Below are positions 26,631 to 38,560 of a stretch of 64,000 nt of DNA, one piece after another. This DNA comes from [Pasteurella] mairii (GTDB taxonomy: Bacteria; Pseudomonadota; Gammaproteobacteria; Enterobacterales; Pasteurellaceae), in contig UGSS01000002.1 of assembly GCA_900454475.1 (NCBI GenBank), forward strand, positions 2,499,605 through 2,563,604. The letters are read 5' to 3'. Under the pieces are notes generated by a model. The model did no database searches and was not told the origin of the DNA. It saw only the letters and a list, made by a program, of their open reading frames with translations. The stretch's first letter is position 1. Each line of letters opens with the position of its first letter. Position numbers and translations under genes: made by a program.

Positions 26631-29258
26631 ATGATGAGTAACTCTGTTGAACATACCATCAGCCCTGCTCAAGGGGAAGTGAATGCACTGGTGGAAAATG
26701 GTTTGGTGGCGTTAGAGGCGTTTCGCCAATTAGACCAAAAACAGGTGGATTATATTGTGGCGAAAGCCTCGGTTGCCGCCCTTGATCAGCATGGCGTTTT
26801 AGCAATGCACGCCTACGAGGAAACGGGGCGCGGTGTGTTTGAAGATAAAGCCACGAAAAATCTGTTTGCTTGTGAGTATGTGGTCAATAATATGCGTAAT
26901 TTGAAGACGGTTGGGGTGATTAGTGAAGATGATGTCACGGGGATTACCGAAATTGCTGACCCGGTCGGTGTGATATGTGGGATTACGCCGACAACCAATC
27001 CCACTTCGACTGCCATTTTCAAAGCCCTCATTTCTTTAAAAACCCGTAATCCTATCATTTTTGCTTTTCACCCTTCTGCACAACAATCCTCTGCACATGC
27101 GGCGCGCGTGGTTTATGAAGCGGCGGTTGCGGCAGGCGCGCCGAAAAATTGTATTCAATGGATTGAAAACCCATCCATGGAGGGAACATCCGCATTAATG
27201 AAACATCCGGGCATTGCGACCATTCTTGCTACCGGCGGGAACGCTATGGTGGAAGCGGCTTATTCTTGCGGAAAACCGGCGCTTGGCGTGGGGGCGGGCA
27301 ATGTGCCGGCGTATGTGGAACGCACTGCGGATATTAAACAAGCGGTTCATGATATTGTGATGTCAAAATCGTTCGATAATGGGATGATTTGTGCCTCCGA
27401 GCAAGCGGCGATTGTGGATGCCGAAGTGTATGATGAATTTGTGGGCGAGATGAAATCTTATGGGGTTTATTTTGTGAATAAAAAAGAAAAAGCCCTGTTG
27501 GAAGCCTTTATTTTCGGCGCAAAAGCTAATAGCGCAAATTGCGCTGGCGCTAAATTAAATCCGAATGTTGTGGGTAAACCGGCGGTGTGGATTGCGGAAC
27601 AAGCGGGCTTTAGCGTACCGGCGAAAACCAATATTTTGGCAGCGGAATGTAGCGAAGTTGGGGCGAAAGAGCCGCTGACCCGCGAGAAATTGTCACCCGT
27701 ATTGGCGATTTTAAAATCCAATTCTACCGAAGAGGGTTTTGCCTTGTCCGAAGCGATGGTGAATTTCCACGGTTTGGGGCATTCTGCTGCCATTCATACT
27801 AAAGATGCTAACTTGGCTAAACAATATGGCGAACGGGTGAAAGCTATTCGTGTCATTTGGAATTCACCATCTACGTTCGGCGGTATTGGGGATGTTTATA
27901 ATGCCTTTCTTCCTTCCTTGACCTTAGGTTGTGGTTCTTACGGTAAAAACTCCGTAGGCAATAACGTAAGTGCGGTCAATTTATTAAATATTAAACGGGT
28001 GGGAAGACGGAGAAACAATATGCAATGGTTTAAAGTACCTTCAAAAATCTATTTTGAGCGCGATTCGATTCAATATTTGCAATCCATGAAGGGGATGGAG
28101 CGCGTTGTGATTGTTACTGACCGCACTATGGTAGATTTAGGTTTTGTAGAAAAGGTGGCGAAACAAATTACTGCACGTGGCAATCATGTCACTTACCAAT
28201 TATTTGCCGATGTGGAGCCAGATCCGAGTATCGAAACTGTGCGCCGCGGGGTTGATTTAATCCGTAACTACAAACCGGATACGATTATTGCGTTGGGCGG
28301 CGGTTCTTCAATGGATGCCGCGAAAGTGATGTGGTTGTTTTATGAACAACCGGAAGTGGATTTCCGCGATTTAGTACAAAAATTTATGGATATTCGTAAA
28401 CGCGCGTTCAAATTCCCACAATTAGGTCGTAAAGCGCGTTTTGTCGGTATTCCAACCACCTCTGGTACGGGTTCTGAAGTGACCCCTTTTGCGGTGATCA
28501 CCGAGGGCGATAAAAAATACCCGATTGCCGACTATTCTTTAACGCCAACGGTGGCGATTGTGGATCCGGCGTTGGTGATGACTGTGCCGGCGCATGTGGC
28601 GGCGGATACGGGGCTGGATGTTTTAACCCATGCGACGGAAGCCTATGTATCTGTTTTGGCGAACGATTTTACCGACGGTTTGGCGCTACAGGCGATTAAA
28701 TTGGTATTTGAAAACTTGGAACGTTCGGTGAAAGAAAAAGACGAATATGCGCGCGAAAAAATGCACAATGCTTCAACTATGGCGGGGATGGCGTTTGCCA
28801 ATGCGTTTTTAGGGATGAACCACTCGTTAGCGCACAAAATCGGCGGGCGTTTCCATACGCCGCACGGTCGTACCAATGCGATTTTAATGCCACACGTTAT
28901 TCGTTATAACGGTACACGTCCGCAAAAAACCGCTACTTGGCCGAAATATAACTATTACAAAGCGGATGTGAAATATCAAGAAATCGCGCGGATGCTGGGT
29001 TTACCTTGCGCGACGCCGGAAGAGGGCGTGAAATCTTTTGCGCAGGCTTGTTATGATTTAGCGATCAAAGTGGGCATCAAAATGTCTTTCAAAGAGCAAA
29101 ATATTGATGAGCAAACGTGGATGGAGGCGCGTCGTGATGTGGCGTTACTTGCTTTTGAAGACCAGTGCTCGCCGGCAAATCCGCGGTTACCGTTGGTGGA
29201 AGATATGCAAACTATCTTGACTAATGCGTATTATGGTTATGATGCAAGTAAATATTAA
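26631..29258 (+). CDS. adhE: Bifunctional acetaldehyde-CoA/alcohol dehydrogenase AdhE
   Basis: This 875-residue fermentation enzyme reduces acetyl-CoA to acetaldehyde and then ethanol, regenerating NAD+. The N-terminal half is an aldehyde dehydrogenase with the catalytic Cys in NGMICASEQA. The C-terminal half is an iron-dependent alcohol dehydrogenase with GGGSSMDAAKVMW and metal-binding histidines in GMNHSLAHKIGGRFHTPHGR. The frame is open further upstream to a TTG at 26562. AGGAG at 26621-26625 and the family N-terminus select ATG 26631 (or 26634). Such proteins form long filaments (spirosomes). Confidence 0.95.
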   Translation: MMSNSVEHTISPAQGEVNALVENGLVALEAFRQLDQKQVDYIVAKASVAALDQHGVLAMHAYEETGRGVFEDKATKNLFACEYVVNNMRNLKTVGVISEDDVTGITEIADPVGVICGITPTTNPTSTAIFKALISLKTRNPIIFAFHPSAQQSSAHAARVVYEAAVAAGAPKNCIQWIENPSMEGTSALMKHPGIATILATGGNAMVEAAYSCGKPALGVGAGNVPAYVERTADIKQAVHDIVMSKSFDNGMICASEQAAIVDAEVYDEFVGEMKSYGVYFVNKKEKALLEAFIFGAKANSANCAGAKLNPNVVGKPAVWIAEQAGFSVPAKTNILAAECSEVGAKEPLTREKLSPVLAILKSNSTEEGFALSEAMVNFHGLGHSAAIHTKDANLAKQYGERVKAIRVIWNSPSTFGGIGDVYNAFLPSLTLGCGSYGKNSVGNNVSAVNLLNIKRVGRRRNNMQWFKVPSKIYFERDSIQYLQSMKGMERVVIVTDRTMVDLGFVEKVAKQITARGNHVTYQLFADVEPDPSIETVRRGVDLIRNYKPDTIIALGGGSSMDAAKVMWLFYEQPEVDFRDLVQKFMDIRKRAFKFPQLGRKARFVGIPTTSGTGSEVTPFAVITEGDKKYPIADYSLTPTVAIVDPALVMTVPAHVAADTGLDVLTHATEAYVSVLANDFTDGLALQAIKLVFENLERSVKEKDEYAREKMHNASTMAGMAFANAFLGMNHSLAHKIGGRFHTPHGRTNAILMPHVIRYNGTRPQKTATWPKYNYYKADVKYQEIARMLGLPCATPEEGVKSFAQACYDLAIKVGIKMSFKEQNIDEQTWMEARRDVALLAFEDQCSPANPRLPLVEDMQTILTNAYYGYDASKY

Positions 29259-29283
29259 TGCATTGAAAACGCTGTAAGAATTG

Positions 29284-29319
29284 ACCGCACTTTGATCTTT
29301 TTGCGACTTAAAGTGCGGT
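29284..29319. terminator. Inverted uptake-signal terminator after adhE
   Basis: ACCGCACTTT and AAAGTGCGGT form a 10-bp stem with a 16-nt loop, followed by TATTTTT. Confidence 0.7.
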
Positions 29320-29370
29320 TATTTTTGCTGAGATTTGTCATTATGTGGGGTTGTGGCGCGATTTGCTTTC

Positions 29371-29386
29371 GGAAGTCTGTATGTCT
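29371..29386. promoter_or_regulatory. Tandem Met boxes upstream of metJ
   Basis: Two abutting 8-mers, GGAAGTCT (6 of 8) and GTATGTCT (5 of 8), match the MetJ operator unit AGACGTCT. A weaker third (AGATTGTT, 4 of 8) follows. They lie about 70 nt before the metJ ATG, which fits autoregulation with S-adenosylmethionine as corepressor. Confidence 0.55.
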
Positions 29387-29453
29387 AGATTGTTATTTTA
29401 GCCATTTTTCATTAAAATGTGTGCAAATTATTTAAGTGACTAAGGTAGTTAAT

Positions 29454-29771
29454 ATGGCGGAGTGGGACGGTAAATATATTAGCCCTTATGCGGAGCATGG
29501 GAAGAAAAGTGAGCAAGTCAAAAAAATTACGGTGTCGATTCCGATTAAAGTATTAGAAATTTTGACTAATGAGCGGACGCGTCGGCAAATTCGTAATTTG
29601 CGCCATGCGACGAATAGCGAGTTGTTGTGTGAGGCGTTTTTACATGCTTTTACCGGTCAGCCTTTGCCAACAGATGAGGACTTGTTAAAAGAGCGTAGTG
29701 ATGAAATTCCGGAGCAGGCGAAAGCGCTGATGCGCGAATTGGGCGTTAATCCGGAAACGTGGGAATATTAG
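29454..29771 (+). CDS. metJ: Methionine repressor MetJ
   Basis: This 105-residue ribbon-helix-helix repressor of methionine biosynthesis uses S-adenosylmethionine as corepressor. It contains the DNA-contacting strand [15 protein letters not shown] and the core [20 protein letters not shown], nearly identical to E. coli MetJ. The frame is open to a GTG at 29436. The family N-terminus ([20 protein letters not shown]) and an AAGG ribosome site place the start at ATG 29454. Confidence 0.97.
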   Translation: MAEWDGKYISPYAEHGKKSEQVKKITVSIPIKVLEILTNERTRRQIRNLRHATNSELLCEAFLHAFTGQPLPTDEDLLKERSDEIPEQAKALMRELGVNPETWEY

Positions 29772-29815
29772 ACCGCACTTTTGGTTTTTTTTAAGACAAA
29801 TTGCGTGGAAAAGGC

Positions 29816-29844
29816 TTGCGAGATGATAGAATTACTTGTATAAT
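29816..29844 (+). promoter_or_regulatory. Promoter of the S10 ribosomal protein operon
   Basis: TTGCGA (29816-29821) and a perfect TATAAT (29839-29844) are 17 nt apart, about 190 nt before rpsJ. Confidence 0.8.
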
Positions 29845-29849
29845 CTGCA

Positions 29850-30346
<497 letters not shown>

Positions 30347-30362
30347 TTAAGAGGTTATAACA

Positions 30363-30989
30363 ATGATTGGTTTAGTCGGTCGTAAAGTTGGTATGACTCG
30401 TATCTTCAATGAAGATGGCGTGTCTATTCCAGTTACCGTTATCGAAATCGAAGCCAACCGCGTCACTCAAGTTAAAACTCTTGAAAACGATGGCTATACT
30501 GCAATTCAAGTTACTACTGGCTCGAAAAAAGCAAGTCGTGTAACTAAGCCTGAAGCAGGTCATTTCGTGAAAGCAGGTGTTGAAGCTGGTCGCGGTTTAT
30601 GGGAATTTCGTACTGAAGGTGAAGAATTCACTTTAGGTCAAGAAATTAACGTTGACATCTTTACTGATGTTAAAAAAGTGGATGTTACCGGTACTTCTAA
30701 AGGTAAAGGTTTCCAAGGTGGTGTTAAACGTTGGAATTTCCGTACTCAAGATGCTACCCATGGTAACTCTTTATCACATCGTGTGCTTGGTTCTATTGGT
30801 CAAAACCAAACTCCAGGTCGTGTGTTTAAAGGTAAAAAAATGGCAGGTCACTTAGGTGCTGAACGTGTAACTGTTCAATCCCTTGAAGTGGTTCGTGTAG
30901 ATGCTGAGCGTAAATTATTATTAGTGAAAGGTTCTGTACCTGGTGCAACTAATAGTGATGTTATTGTTAAACCAGCAGTTAAAGCATAA
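30363..30989 (+). CDS. rplC: 50S ribosomal protein L3
   Basis: This 208-residue early-assembly 50S protein contacts the peptidyl transferase region. The N-terminus [15 protein letters not shown] and the central loop [20 protein letters not shown], including the glutamine usually methylated by PrmB (GQNQTPGRV), are visible. Second gene of the operon, 16 bp after rpsJ. Confidence 0.98.
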   Translation: MIGLVGRKVGMTRIFNEDGVSIPVTVIEIEANRVTQVKTLENDGYTAIQVTTGSKKASRVTKPEAGHFVKAGVEAGRGLWEFRTEGEEFTLGQEINVDIFTDVKKVDVTGTSKGKGFQGGVKRWNFRTQDATHGNSLSHRVLGSIGQNQTPGRVFKGKKMAGHLGAERVTVQSLEVVRVDAERKLLLVKGSVPGATNSDVIVKPAVKA

Positions 30990-31004
30990 GTCTAGGAGAT
31001 AGAG

Positions 31005-31607
31005 ATGGAATTACAAGTTGTAGGTGCAAACGCACTCACTGTTTCTGAAACTACCTTCGGACGTGAGTTTAACGAAGCGTTGATCCATCAAGTAGTTGTT
31101 GCTTATGCAGCAGGTGCTCGTCAAGGTTCTCGCGCGCAAAAAACTCGTGCTGAAGTGTCTGGTTCAGGCAAAAAACCTTGGCGTCAAAAAGGTACAGGTC
31201 GTGCGCGTTCTGGTGATATTAAGTCGCCAATTTGGCGTTCAGGTGGCGTAACTTTTGCAGCAAAACCACAAGATCACAGCCAAAAAGTGAACAAAAAAAT
31301 GTACCGTGGTGCGATTAAAAGCATTCTTTCTGAATTAGTTCGTCAAGACCGTTTGGTTGTGGTGGAAAAATTCGAAATTGATGCACCAAAAACAAAAGTA
31401 TTAGTACAAAAATTAAAAGATATGGCGTTAACTGACGCGCTTATCATCACTGCAAGTTTAGATGAGAATCTATTCTTAGCGGCACGTAACTTATATAAAG
31501 TTGATGTACGTGATGTGCAAGGTATCGATCCGGTAAGCTTAATTGCTTTCGATAAAGTGGTTGTTACTGTTGATGCAGTGAAACAAATTGAGGAGATGTT
31601 AGCATGA
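31005..31607 (+). CDS. rplD: 50S ribosomal protein L4
   Basis: This 200-residue protein lines the exit tunnel through its extended loop ([20 protein letters not shown]). In enterobacteria it also represses its own S10 operon through the mRNA leader. A leader of matching size is present here. Its last codons overlap rplW by 4 bp. Confidence 0.98.
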   Translation: MELQVVGANALTVSETTFGREFNEALIHQVVVAYAAGARQGSRAQKTRAEVSGSGKKPWRQKGTGRARSGDIKSPIWRSGGVTFAAKPQDHSQKVNKKMYRGAIKSILSELVRQDRLVVVEKFEIDAPKTKVLVQKLKDMALTDALIITASLDENLFLAARNLYKVDVRDVQGIDPVSLIAFDKVVVTVDAVKQIEEMLA

Positions 31608-31909
31608 TTCAACAAGAACGTTTGCTAAAAGTGTTAAAAGCACCACATGTCTCTGAAAAAGCAACAAATAACGCTGAGAAGTCAAACACTATCGTTTTCA
31701 AAGTGGCTTTAGATGCAAATAAAGTTGAAGTTGCCAATGCAGTTGAGCAATTATTTGAAGTGAAAGTGGATTCTGTTCGTACTGTGGTTGTTAAAGGTAA
31801 AACTAAACGTCATGGTGCTAAAACAGGTCGTCGCAGTGACTGGAAAAAAGCTTATGTAACTCTTCAAGAAGGTCAATCACTTGACTTCATTGAAGGTGCG
31901 GCAGAGTAA
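31604..31909 (+). CDS. rplW: 50S ribosomal protein L23
   Basis: This 101-residue exit-port protein is a docking site for SRP and trigger factor. [17 protein letters not shown] and [20 protein letters not shown] are family signatures. It starts inside the end of rplD (ATGA overlap), so translational coupling is expected. Confidence 0.98.
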   Translation: MIQQERLLKVLKAPHVSEKATNNAEKSNTIVFKVALDANKVEVANAVEQLFEVKVDSVRTVVVKGKTKRHGAKTGRRSDWKKAYVTLQEGQSLDFIEGAAE

Positions 31910-31929
31910 TTACGGAGGAATAGAAAACT

Positions 31930-32751
31930 ATGGCTATCGTTAAATGTAAGCCGACCTCCGCTGGTCGTCGTCACGTTGTTAAAATCGTAAACCCTGAATT
32001 ACATAAGGGTAAACCTTACGCACCATTGCTAGATACTAAATCTAAAACTGGTGGTCGTAATAATTTAGGACGTATCACTACTCGTCATATCGGTGGTGGT
32101 CATAAACAACATTACCGTTTAATCGATTTCAAACGTAACAAGTTAGATATCCCAGCGGTGGTTGAGCGTCTTGAATATGATCCAAATCGTTCTGCAAATA
32201 TCGCTTTAGTGCTTTATAAAGATGGTGAACGTCGTTATATTTTAGCACCTAAAGGTTTAAGCGCAGGCGATCAAATCCAAGCTGGTGTGAATGCGCCAAT
32301 TAAAGTTGGTAACTCATTACCAATGCGTAATATCCCAGTTGGTACAACTGTGCATAACGTTGAATTAAAACCAGGTAAAGGCGGTCAAATCGCTCGTTCT
32401 GCCGGTGCGTATGTACAAATTATCGCTCGTGAAGGTAATTATGTGACTTTACGTCTTCGTTCAGGCGAGATGCGTAAAGTATTATCTGAGTGCGCTGCTA
32501 CTATCGGGGAAGTGGGTAACTCAGAGCATATGCTTCGCGTACTTGGTAAAGCAGGTGCAAGCCGTTGGAGAGGTATTCGCCCAACTGTTCGTGGTACTGC
32601 AATGAACCCAGTTGACCACCCACACGGTGGTGGTGAAGGTCGTAACTTCGGTAAACACCCTGTTACACCTTGGGGCGTTCAAACCAAAGGTAAGAAAACT
32701 CGTCACAACAAACGTACTGATAAATTTATCGTACGTCGTCGTGGCAAATAA
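31930..32751 (+). CDS. rplB: 50S ribosomal protein L2
   Basis: This 273-residue protein is essential for subunit association and peptidyl transfer. The C-terminal [20 protein letters not shown] block contains the conserved functional histidine. An AGGA ribosome site lies upstream of the ATG. Length as in E. coli. Confidence 0.98.
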   Translation: MAIVKCKPTSAGRRHVVKIVNPELHKGKPYAPLLDTKSKTGGRNNLGRITTRHIGGGHKQHYRLIDFKRNKLDIPAVVERLEYDPNRSANIALVLYKDGERRYILAPKGLSAGDQIQAGVNAPIKVGNSLPMRNIPVGTTVHNVELKPGKGGQIARSAGAYVQIIAREGNYVTLRLRSGEMRKVLSECAATIGEVGNSEHMLRVLGKAGASRWRGIRPTVRGTAMNPVDHPHGGGEGRNFGKHPVTPWGVQTKGKKTRHNKRTDKFIVRRRGK

Positions 32752-32761
32752 TATTCATTAA

Positions 32762-33052
<291 letters not shown>

Positions 33053-33059
33053 GGGGTAA

Positions 33060-33395
<336 letters not shown>

Positions 33396-33412
33396 TCGTA
33401 GAGGAATAGCAA

Positions 33413-34120
33413 ATGGGTCAAAAAGTACATCCACATGGTATTCGCCTAGGTATTGTTAAGCCTTGGAGCTCTACTTGGTTCGCGAATACACAAGATTTCG
33501 CTGATAATTTAGAGGGCGATTTCAAAGTACGTAAATTCTTAAATAAAGAATTGGCGAATGCTTCCGTGTCACGCATCACTATTGAGCGTCCGGCAAAAAG
33601 TATTCGTGTCACAATTCACACAGCTCGTCCAGGTATCGTTATCGGTAAAAAAGGCGAAGATGTTGAAAAATTACGTAACGCAGTAGCAAATATTGCAGGC
33701 GTTCCGGCTCAAATCAACATTGCTGAAGTGAAAAAACCTGAATTAGATGCAAAATTAGTTGCAGATAGTATCGCTTCTCAATTAGAGCGTCGTGTTATGT
33801 TCCGTCGTGCGATGAAACGCGCGGTACAAAATGCAATGCGCTTAGGTGCTAAAGGTATCAAAGTTGAAGTAAGCGGTCGTTTAGGTGGTGCAGAGATTGC
33901 ACGTTCTGAGTGGTATCGTGAAGGTCGTGTACCTCTACATACATTACGTGCGGACATCGATTATAACACTGCTGAAGCTCATACTACTTACGGCGTTATC
34001 GGCGTTAAAGTATGGATCTTCAAAGGTGAAATTCTTGGTGGAATGGCTGCAATTGCACAACAACCGGAACAACAACCTGCCGCGCCTAAAAAGGCACCAC
34101 GCGGTAAAGGTCGTAAATAA
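33413..34120 (+). CDS. rpsC: 30S ribosomal protein S3
   Basis: This 235-residue protein sits at the mRNA entry channel. A KH domain with the GxxG loop ([13 protein letters not shown]) is followed by the S3 C-terminal domain. The tail is rich in Q, P and K. Confidence 0.98.
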   Translation: MGQKVHPHGIRLGIVKPWSSTWFANTQDFADNLEGDFKVRKFLNKELANASVSRITIERPAKSIRVTIHTARPGIVIGKKGEDVEKLRNAVANIAGVPAQINIAEVKKPELDAKLVADSIASQLERRVMFRRAMKRAVQNAMRLGAKGIKVEVSGRLGGAEIARSEWYREGRVPLHTLRADIDYNTAEAHTTYGVIGVKVWIFKGEILGGMAAIAQQPEQQPAAPKKAPRGKGRK

Positions 34121-34133
34121 GGAGAATTGTTAA

Positions 34134-34543
<410 letters not shown>

Positions 34544-34544
<1 letters not shown>

Positions 34545-34735
34545 TGAAAGCTCAAGAACTACGTACAAAAACTGTTGAAGAGCTGAATGCTGAATTGGTT
34601 AACTTGTTAGGTGAGCAATTCAAATTGCGTATGCAAGCAGCCACCGGTCAGCTTCAACAAACCCATCAGTTAAAACAAGTGCGTCGCAGTATTGCACAAG
34701 TGAAAACTGTATTAACCGAGAAGGCGGGTGAGTAA
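34544..34735 (+). CDS. rpmC: 50S ribosomal protein L29
   Basis: This 63-residue helical-hairpin protein at the exit tunnel reads [20 protein letters not shown]. Start and stop overlap the neighbouring genes by single bases, so it is translationally coupled to rplP and rpsQ. Confidence 0.98.
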
Positions 34736-34989
34736 TGACTGATAAAATTCGTACCGTGCAAGGTAAAGTTGTTAGTGACAAAATGGATAAATCTTTTGTT
34801 GTTGCTATTGAACGTAAGGTTAAACACCCACTTTATGGTAAGTTTATCCGTCGTACAACTAAATTACATGTACACGATGAAAACAACGAAGCGAAATTAG
34901 GTGATGTTGTTGAAATTAGAGAGTGTCGTCCACTTTCTAAAACTAAATCTCACACTTTAGTTCGCGTTGTTGAAAAAGCAGTAGCTTAA
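34735..34989 (+). CDS. rpsQ: 30S ribosomal protein S17
   Basis: This 84-residue OB-fold 16S rRNA binder shows the motif [19 protein letters not shown]. It is the last gene of the S10 operon. A strong terminator follows, and rplN does not. Confidence 0.98.
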   Translation: MTDKIRTVQGKVVSDKMDKSFVVAIERKVKHPLYGKFIRRTTKLHVHDENNEAKLGDVVEIRECRPLSKTKSHTLVRVVEKAVA

Positions 34990-35008
34990 TCAACAGATTA
35001 ATCTAATA

Positions 35009-35038
35009 AAAACCCCTAGTATTGTTACTAGGGGTTTT
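35009..35038. terminator. Bidirectional terminator closing the S10 operon
   Basis: AAAACCCCTAGT / ACTAGGGGTTTT form a 12-bp stem with a 6-nt loop, and T runs lie on both strands. It also suits the converging metallophosphoesterase gene. Confidence 0.9.
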
Positions 35039-35140
35039 GTTTTGGAGATGATATTTTCTCTTTTTCGGTTTGATGTTTATTCTCGATTTCTTAAGCGAAA
35101 ATGCGGTTATTTTTGCATGATTTTTGTGTCAGAAAACGGT

Positions 35141-35830
35141 TTATTTTTCCCGATCGTCCACGCCAATCAGCAGATATTCTCCGTTTTCATTACAAAGGCT
35201 GCGGAAACCGACGTTGGTAACTTTAAACGGGGTTTTGTCGCAGAGTGGGAGATAGTCAAAATTATCATGGTGGTGACCGTGAAATACATGACTGACGCCC
35301 ATTTTCACTGCCAATGAATTGATAATTTGGAAACCAGATGGATGTGGTTTTGGGGCTTCATGACAGATTAAAATATCGGCTTTTTGTTGTTCAAGACATT
35401 CGATATCTGATGGAAAAATTGATGTGCGATGTCTTAAGGGGATGCCACCGCGCCAGATTTTTTCTTGTGAACAATATTGACAATAGTGGATGGGATCCAA
35501 AAATAAGGGTTTATTCGGCGGCATCCAAATTTGTCCTCGAAAAACGCCGCCAAGTCCGGCAATGCGCTTGCCTTGAATTTCCACTACGCGACTGTGTAAA
35601 TTGCGTGTTCTCCATTCCGACCCCCACAAGGATTCAAAAGCAGCGGTGGTTTTACTGTCGTGGTTACCATGAATAAACCAGAGATCACAATATTTTGCTA
35701 AATTATCTAGTTCATCGGTATTGGTGAGTTGTAAATCGCCAAGTATGATCAGTGCCAAATCCTTCTGATTTTTAACAAAGGGATAGAGGTGCGTGTAACT
35801 TCCATGCGGGTCACCTGCAAACAAAATCAT
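35141..35830 (-). CDS. Metallophosphoesterase (calcineurin-like)
   Basis: This 229-residue protein has the ordered metal-binding motifs of the superfamily: GDPHG (residue 6), GDLQ (about 31), GNHDS (about 55), CHEAPKPH (about 155) and GHHHD (about 184). It would hydrolyse a phosphoester with two divalent metals; the substrate cannot be told. No signal peptide, so cytoplasmic. It lies 8 bp downstream of nadR on the same strand and is probably co-transcribed. A role in nucleotide turnover is only a guess from that context. Confidence 0.8.
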   Translation of the reverse strand: MILFAGDPHGSYTHLYPFVKNQKDLALIILGDLQLTNTDELDNLAKYCDLWFIHGNHDSKTTAAFESLWGSEWRTRNLHSRVVEIQGKRIAGLGGVFRGQIWMPPNKPLFLDPIHYCQYCSQEKIWRGGIPLRHRTSIFPSDIECLEQQKADILICHEAPKPHPSGFQIINSLAVKMGVSHVFHGHHHDNFDYLPLCDKTPFKVTNVGFRSLCNENGEYLLIGVDDREK

Positions 35831-35838
35831 GCTTTATT

Positions 35839-37442
<1,604 letters not shown>

Positions 37443-37530
37443 AAAAACCTCATATTTCCTTTACATTTTTATGATTTCTCTATTGTAGTCAATCTTATTA
37501 TAAATAAAAACATTTTTTCTTCTCTGTAGA

Positions 37531-37558
37531 TTACAAGACCGGAAGTTTTCGCTATAAT
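37531..37558 (+). promoter_or_regulatory. Promoter of ribB
   Basis: A perfect -10 TATAAT (37553-37558) has a weak -35 TTACAA (37531-37536) 16 nt before it. The transcript would begin just before the riboswitch. Confidence 0.65.
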
Positions 37559-37567
37559 AACGGGAAA

Positions 37568-37700
37568 TTCTCAGGGCAGGGTGTAATTCCCTACCGGTGG
37601 TAAGTCAAATGATAAGCCCACGAGCGTTTACCTTAATGGTAAAGTCAGCAGATTTGGTGTAAATCCAAAGCCGACAGTGATAGTCTGGATGAAAGAGAAT
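37568..37700 (+). promoter_or_regulatory. FMN riboswitch (RFN element)
   Basis: The conserved blocks are present in order: TTCTCAGGGCAGGGTG, AATTCCCTACCGGTGGT, AAGCCCACGAGCG, TCAGCAGATTTGGTG, AATCCAAAGCCGACAGT, TAGTCTGGATGAAAGAGAA. It senses flavin mononucleotide and should turn ribB off when FMN is plentiful. Confidence 0.95.
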
Positions 37701-37703
37701 AAA

Positions 37704-37732
37704 CAAGTCTTGTTTGCGAGACTTGCACTTTT
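37704..37732 (+). terminator. Riboswitch terminator hairpin
   Basis: CAAGTCT / AGACTTG stem with an 8-nt loop, followed by CACTTTTTATTT, directly after the FMN aptamer. It is the expected expression platform for transcription attenuation, although control at ribosome binding further down is not excluded. Confidence 0.75.
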
Positions 37733-37827
37733 TATTTTGCTGTTAACTTCATTTCTTAACGGAGAAATAAAATTTCTCATCGCCCTGATTCTGGTATCTG
37801 TCATTAATTTTATATAAGGATTTTACT

Positions 37828-38472
37828 ATGAATCAGTCAGTATTAGCGCCTTTCGGCAATTCAGAACAACGGGTTAAAAATGCACTTGAAGCCTTCAAAC
37901 AAGGAAATGGCATTTTAGTGTTGGATGATGAAGATCGCGAAAACGAAGGGGATCTTATTTTTCCGGCAGAAACGATTACGCCGGAACAAATGGCAATGTT
38001 AATCCGTTATGGTAGCGGGATTGTATGTCTTTGTATTACAGATGAGTTATGTAAGCAATTGGATTTACCGCCCATGGTGCAGGATAATACCAGCACTAAT
38101 AAAACCGCATTTACCGTGACTATTGAGGCGGCAAAAGGTGTGACTACCGGCGTTTCTGCGTCTGATCGCGTGACCACTATTCGTGCCGCTATTGCGGATA
38201 GCGCGAAACCGGAGGATTTACATAGACCGGGACACGTATTTCCATTAAGAGCACAAACTGAAGGCGTTCTTGTTCGTCGCGGTCATACCGAAGCATCTAT
38301 CGATCTTGCCCGCCTCGCTGGCTACAAACCTGCAGGCGTTATTTGTGAAATTACTAACGACAATGGCTCCATGGCACGTGCTCCGGAAATCGTTGCGTTT
38401 GCCCAAAAATTTGGCTATCCCGTTGTTACTATCGAAGATTTAGTGGCATATCGTTTGAAATATTCGGTTTGA
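37828..38472 (+). CDS. ribB: 3,4-dihydroxy-2-butanone 4-phosphate synthase
   Basis: This 214-residue enzyme makes the four-carbon riboflavin precursor from ribulose 5-phosphate, using Mg2+. [17 protein letters not shown], the loop with [14 protein letters not shown], and [20 protein letters not shown] are signature blocks. It is a stand-alone RibB, not fused to RibA. It is controlled by the FMN riboswitch upstream; the start is behind AAGGA. Confidence 0.96.
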   Translation: MNQSVLAPFGNSEQRVKNALEAFKQGNGILVLDDEDRENEGDLIFPAETITPEQMAMLIRYGSGIVCLCITDELCKQLDLPPMVQDNTSTNKTAFTVTIEAAKGVTTGVSASDRVTTIRAAIADSAKPEDLHRPGHVFPLRAQTEGVLVRRGHTEASIDLARLAGYKPAGVICEITNDNGSMARAPEIVAFAQKFGYPVVTIEDLVAYRLKYSV

Positions 38473-38516
38473 TTTTTTACTCAGCCTTACGTTAAGTCGC
38501 GAGAATAATTAAAATG

Positions 38517-38549
38517 TCCGTATCTGAATTGGTTTTTATCAGATACGGA
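38517..38549. terminator. Bidirectional terminator between ribB and araA
   Basis: TCCGTATCTGA / TCAGATACGGA form an 11-bp perfect stem with an 11-nt loop, between converging genes. Confidence 0.75.
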
Positions 38550-38560
38550 TGTTTGTTGGC

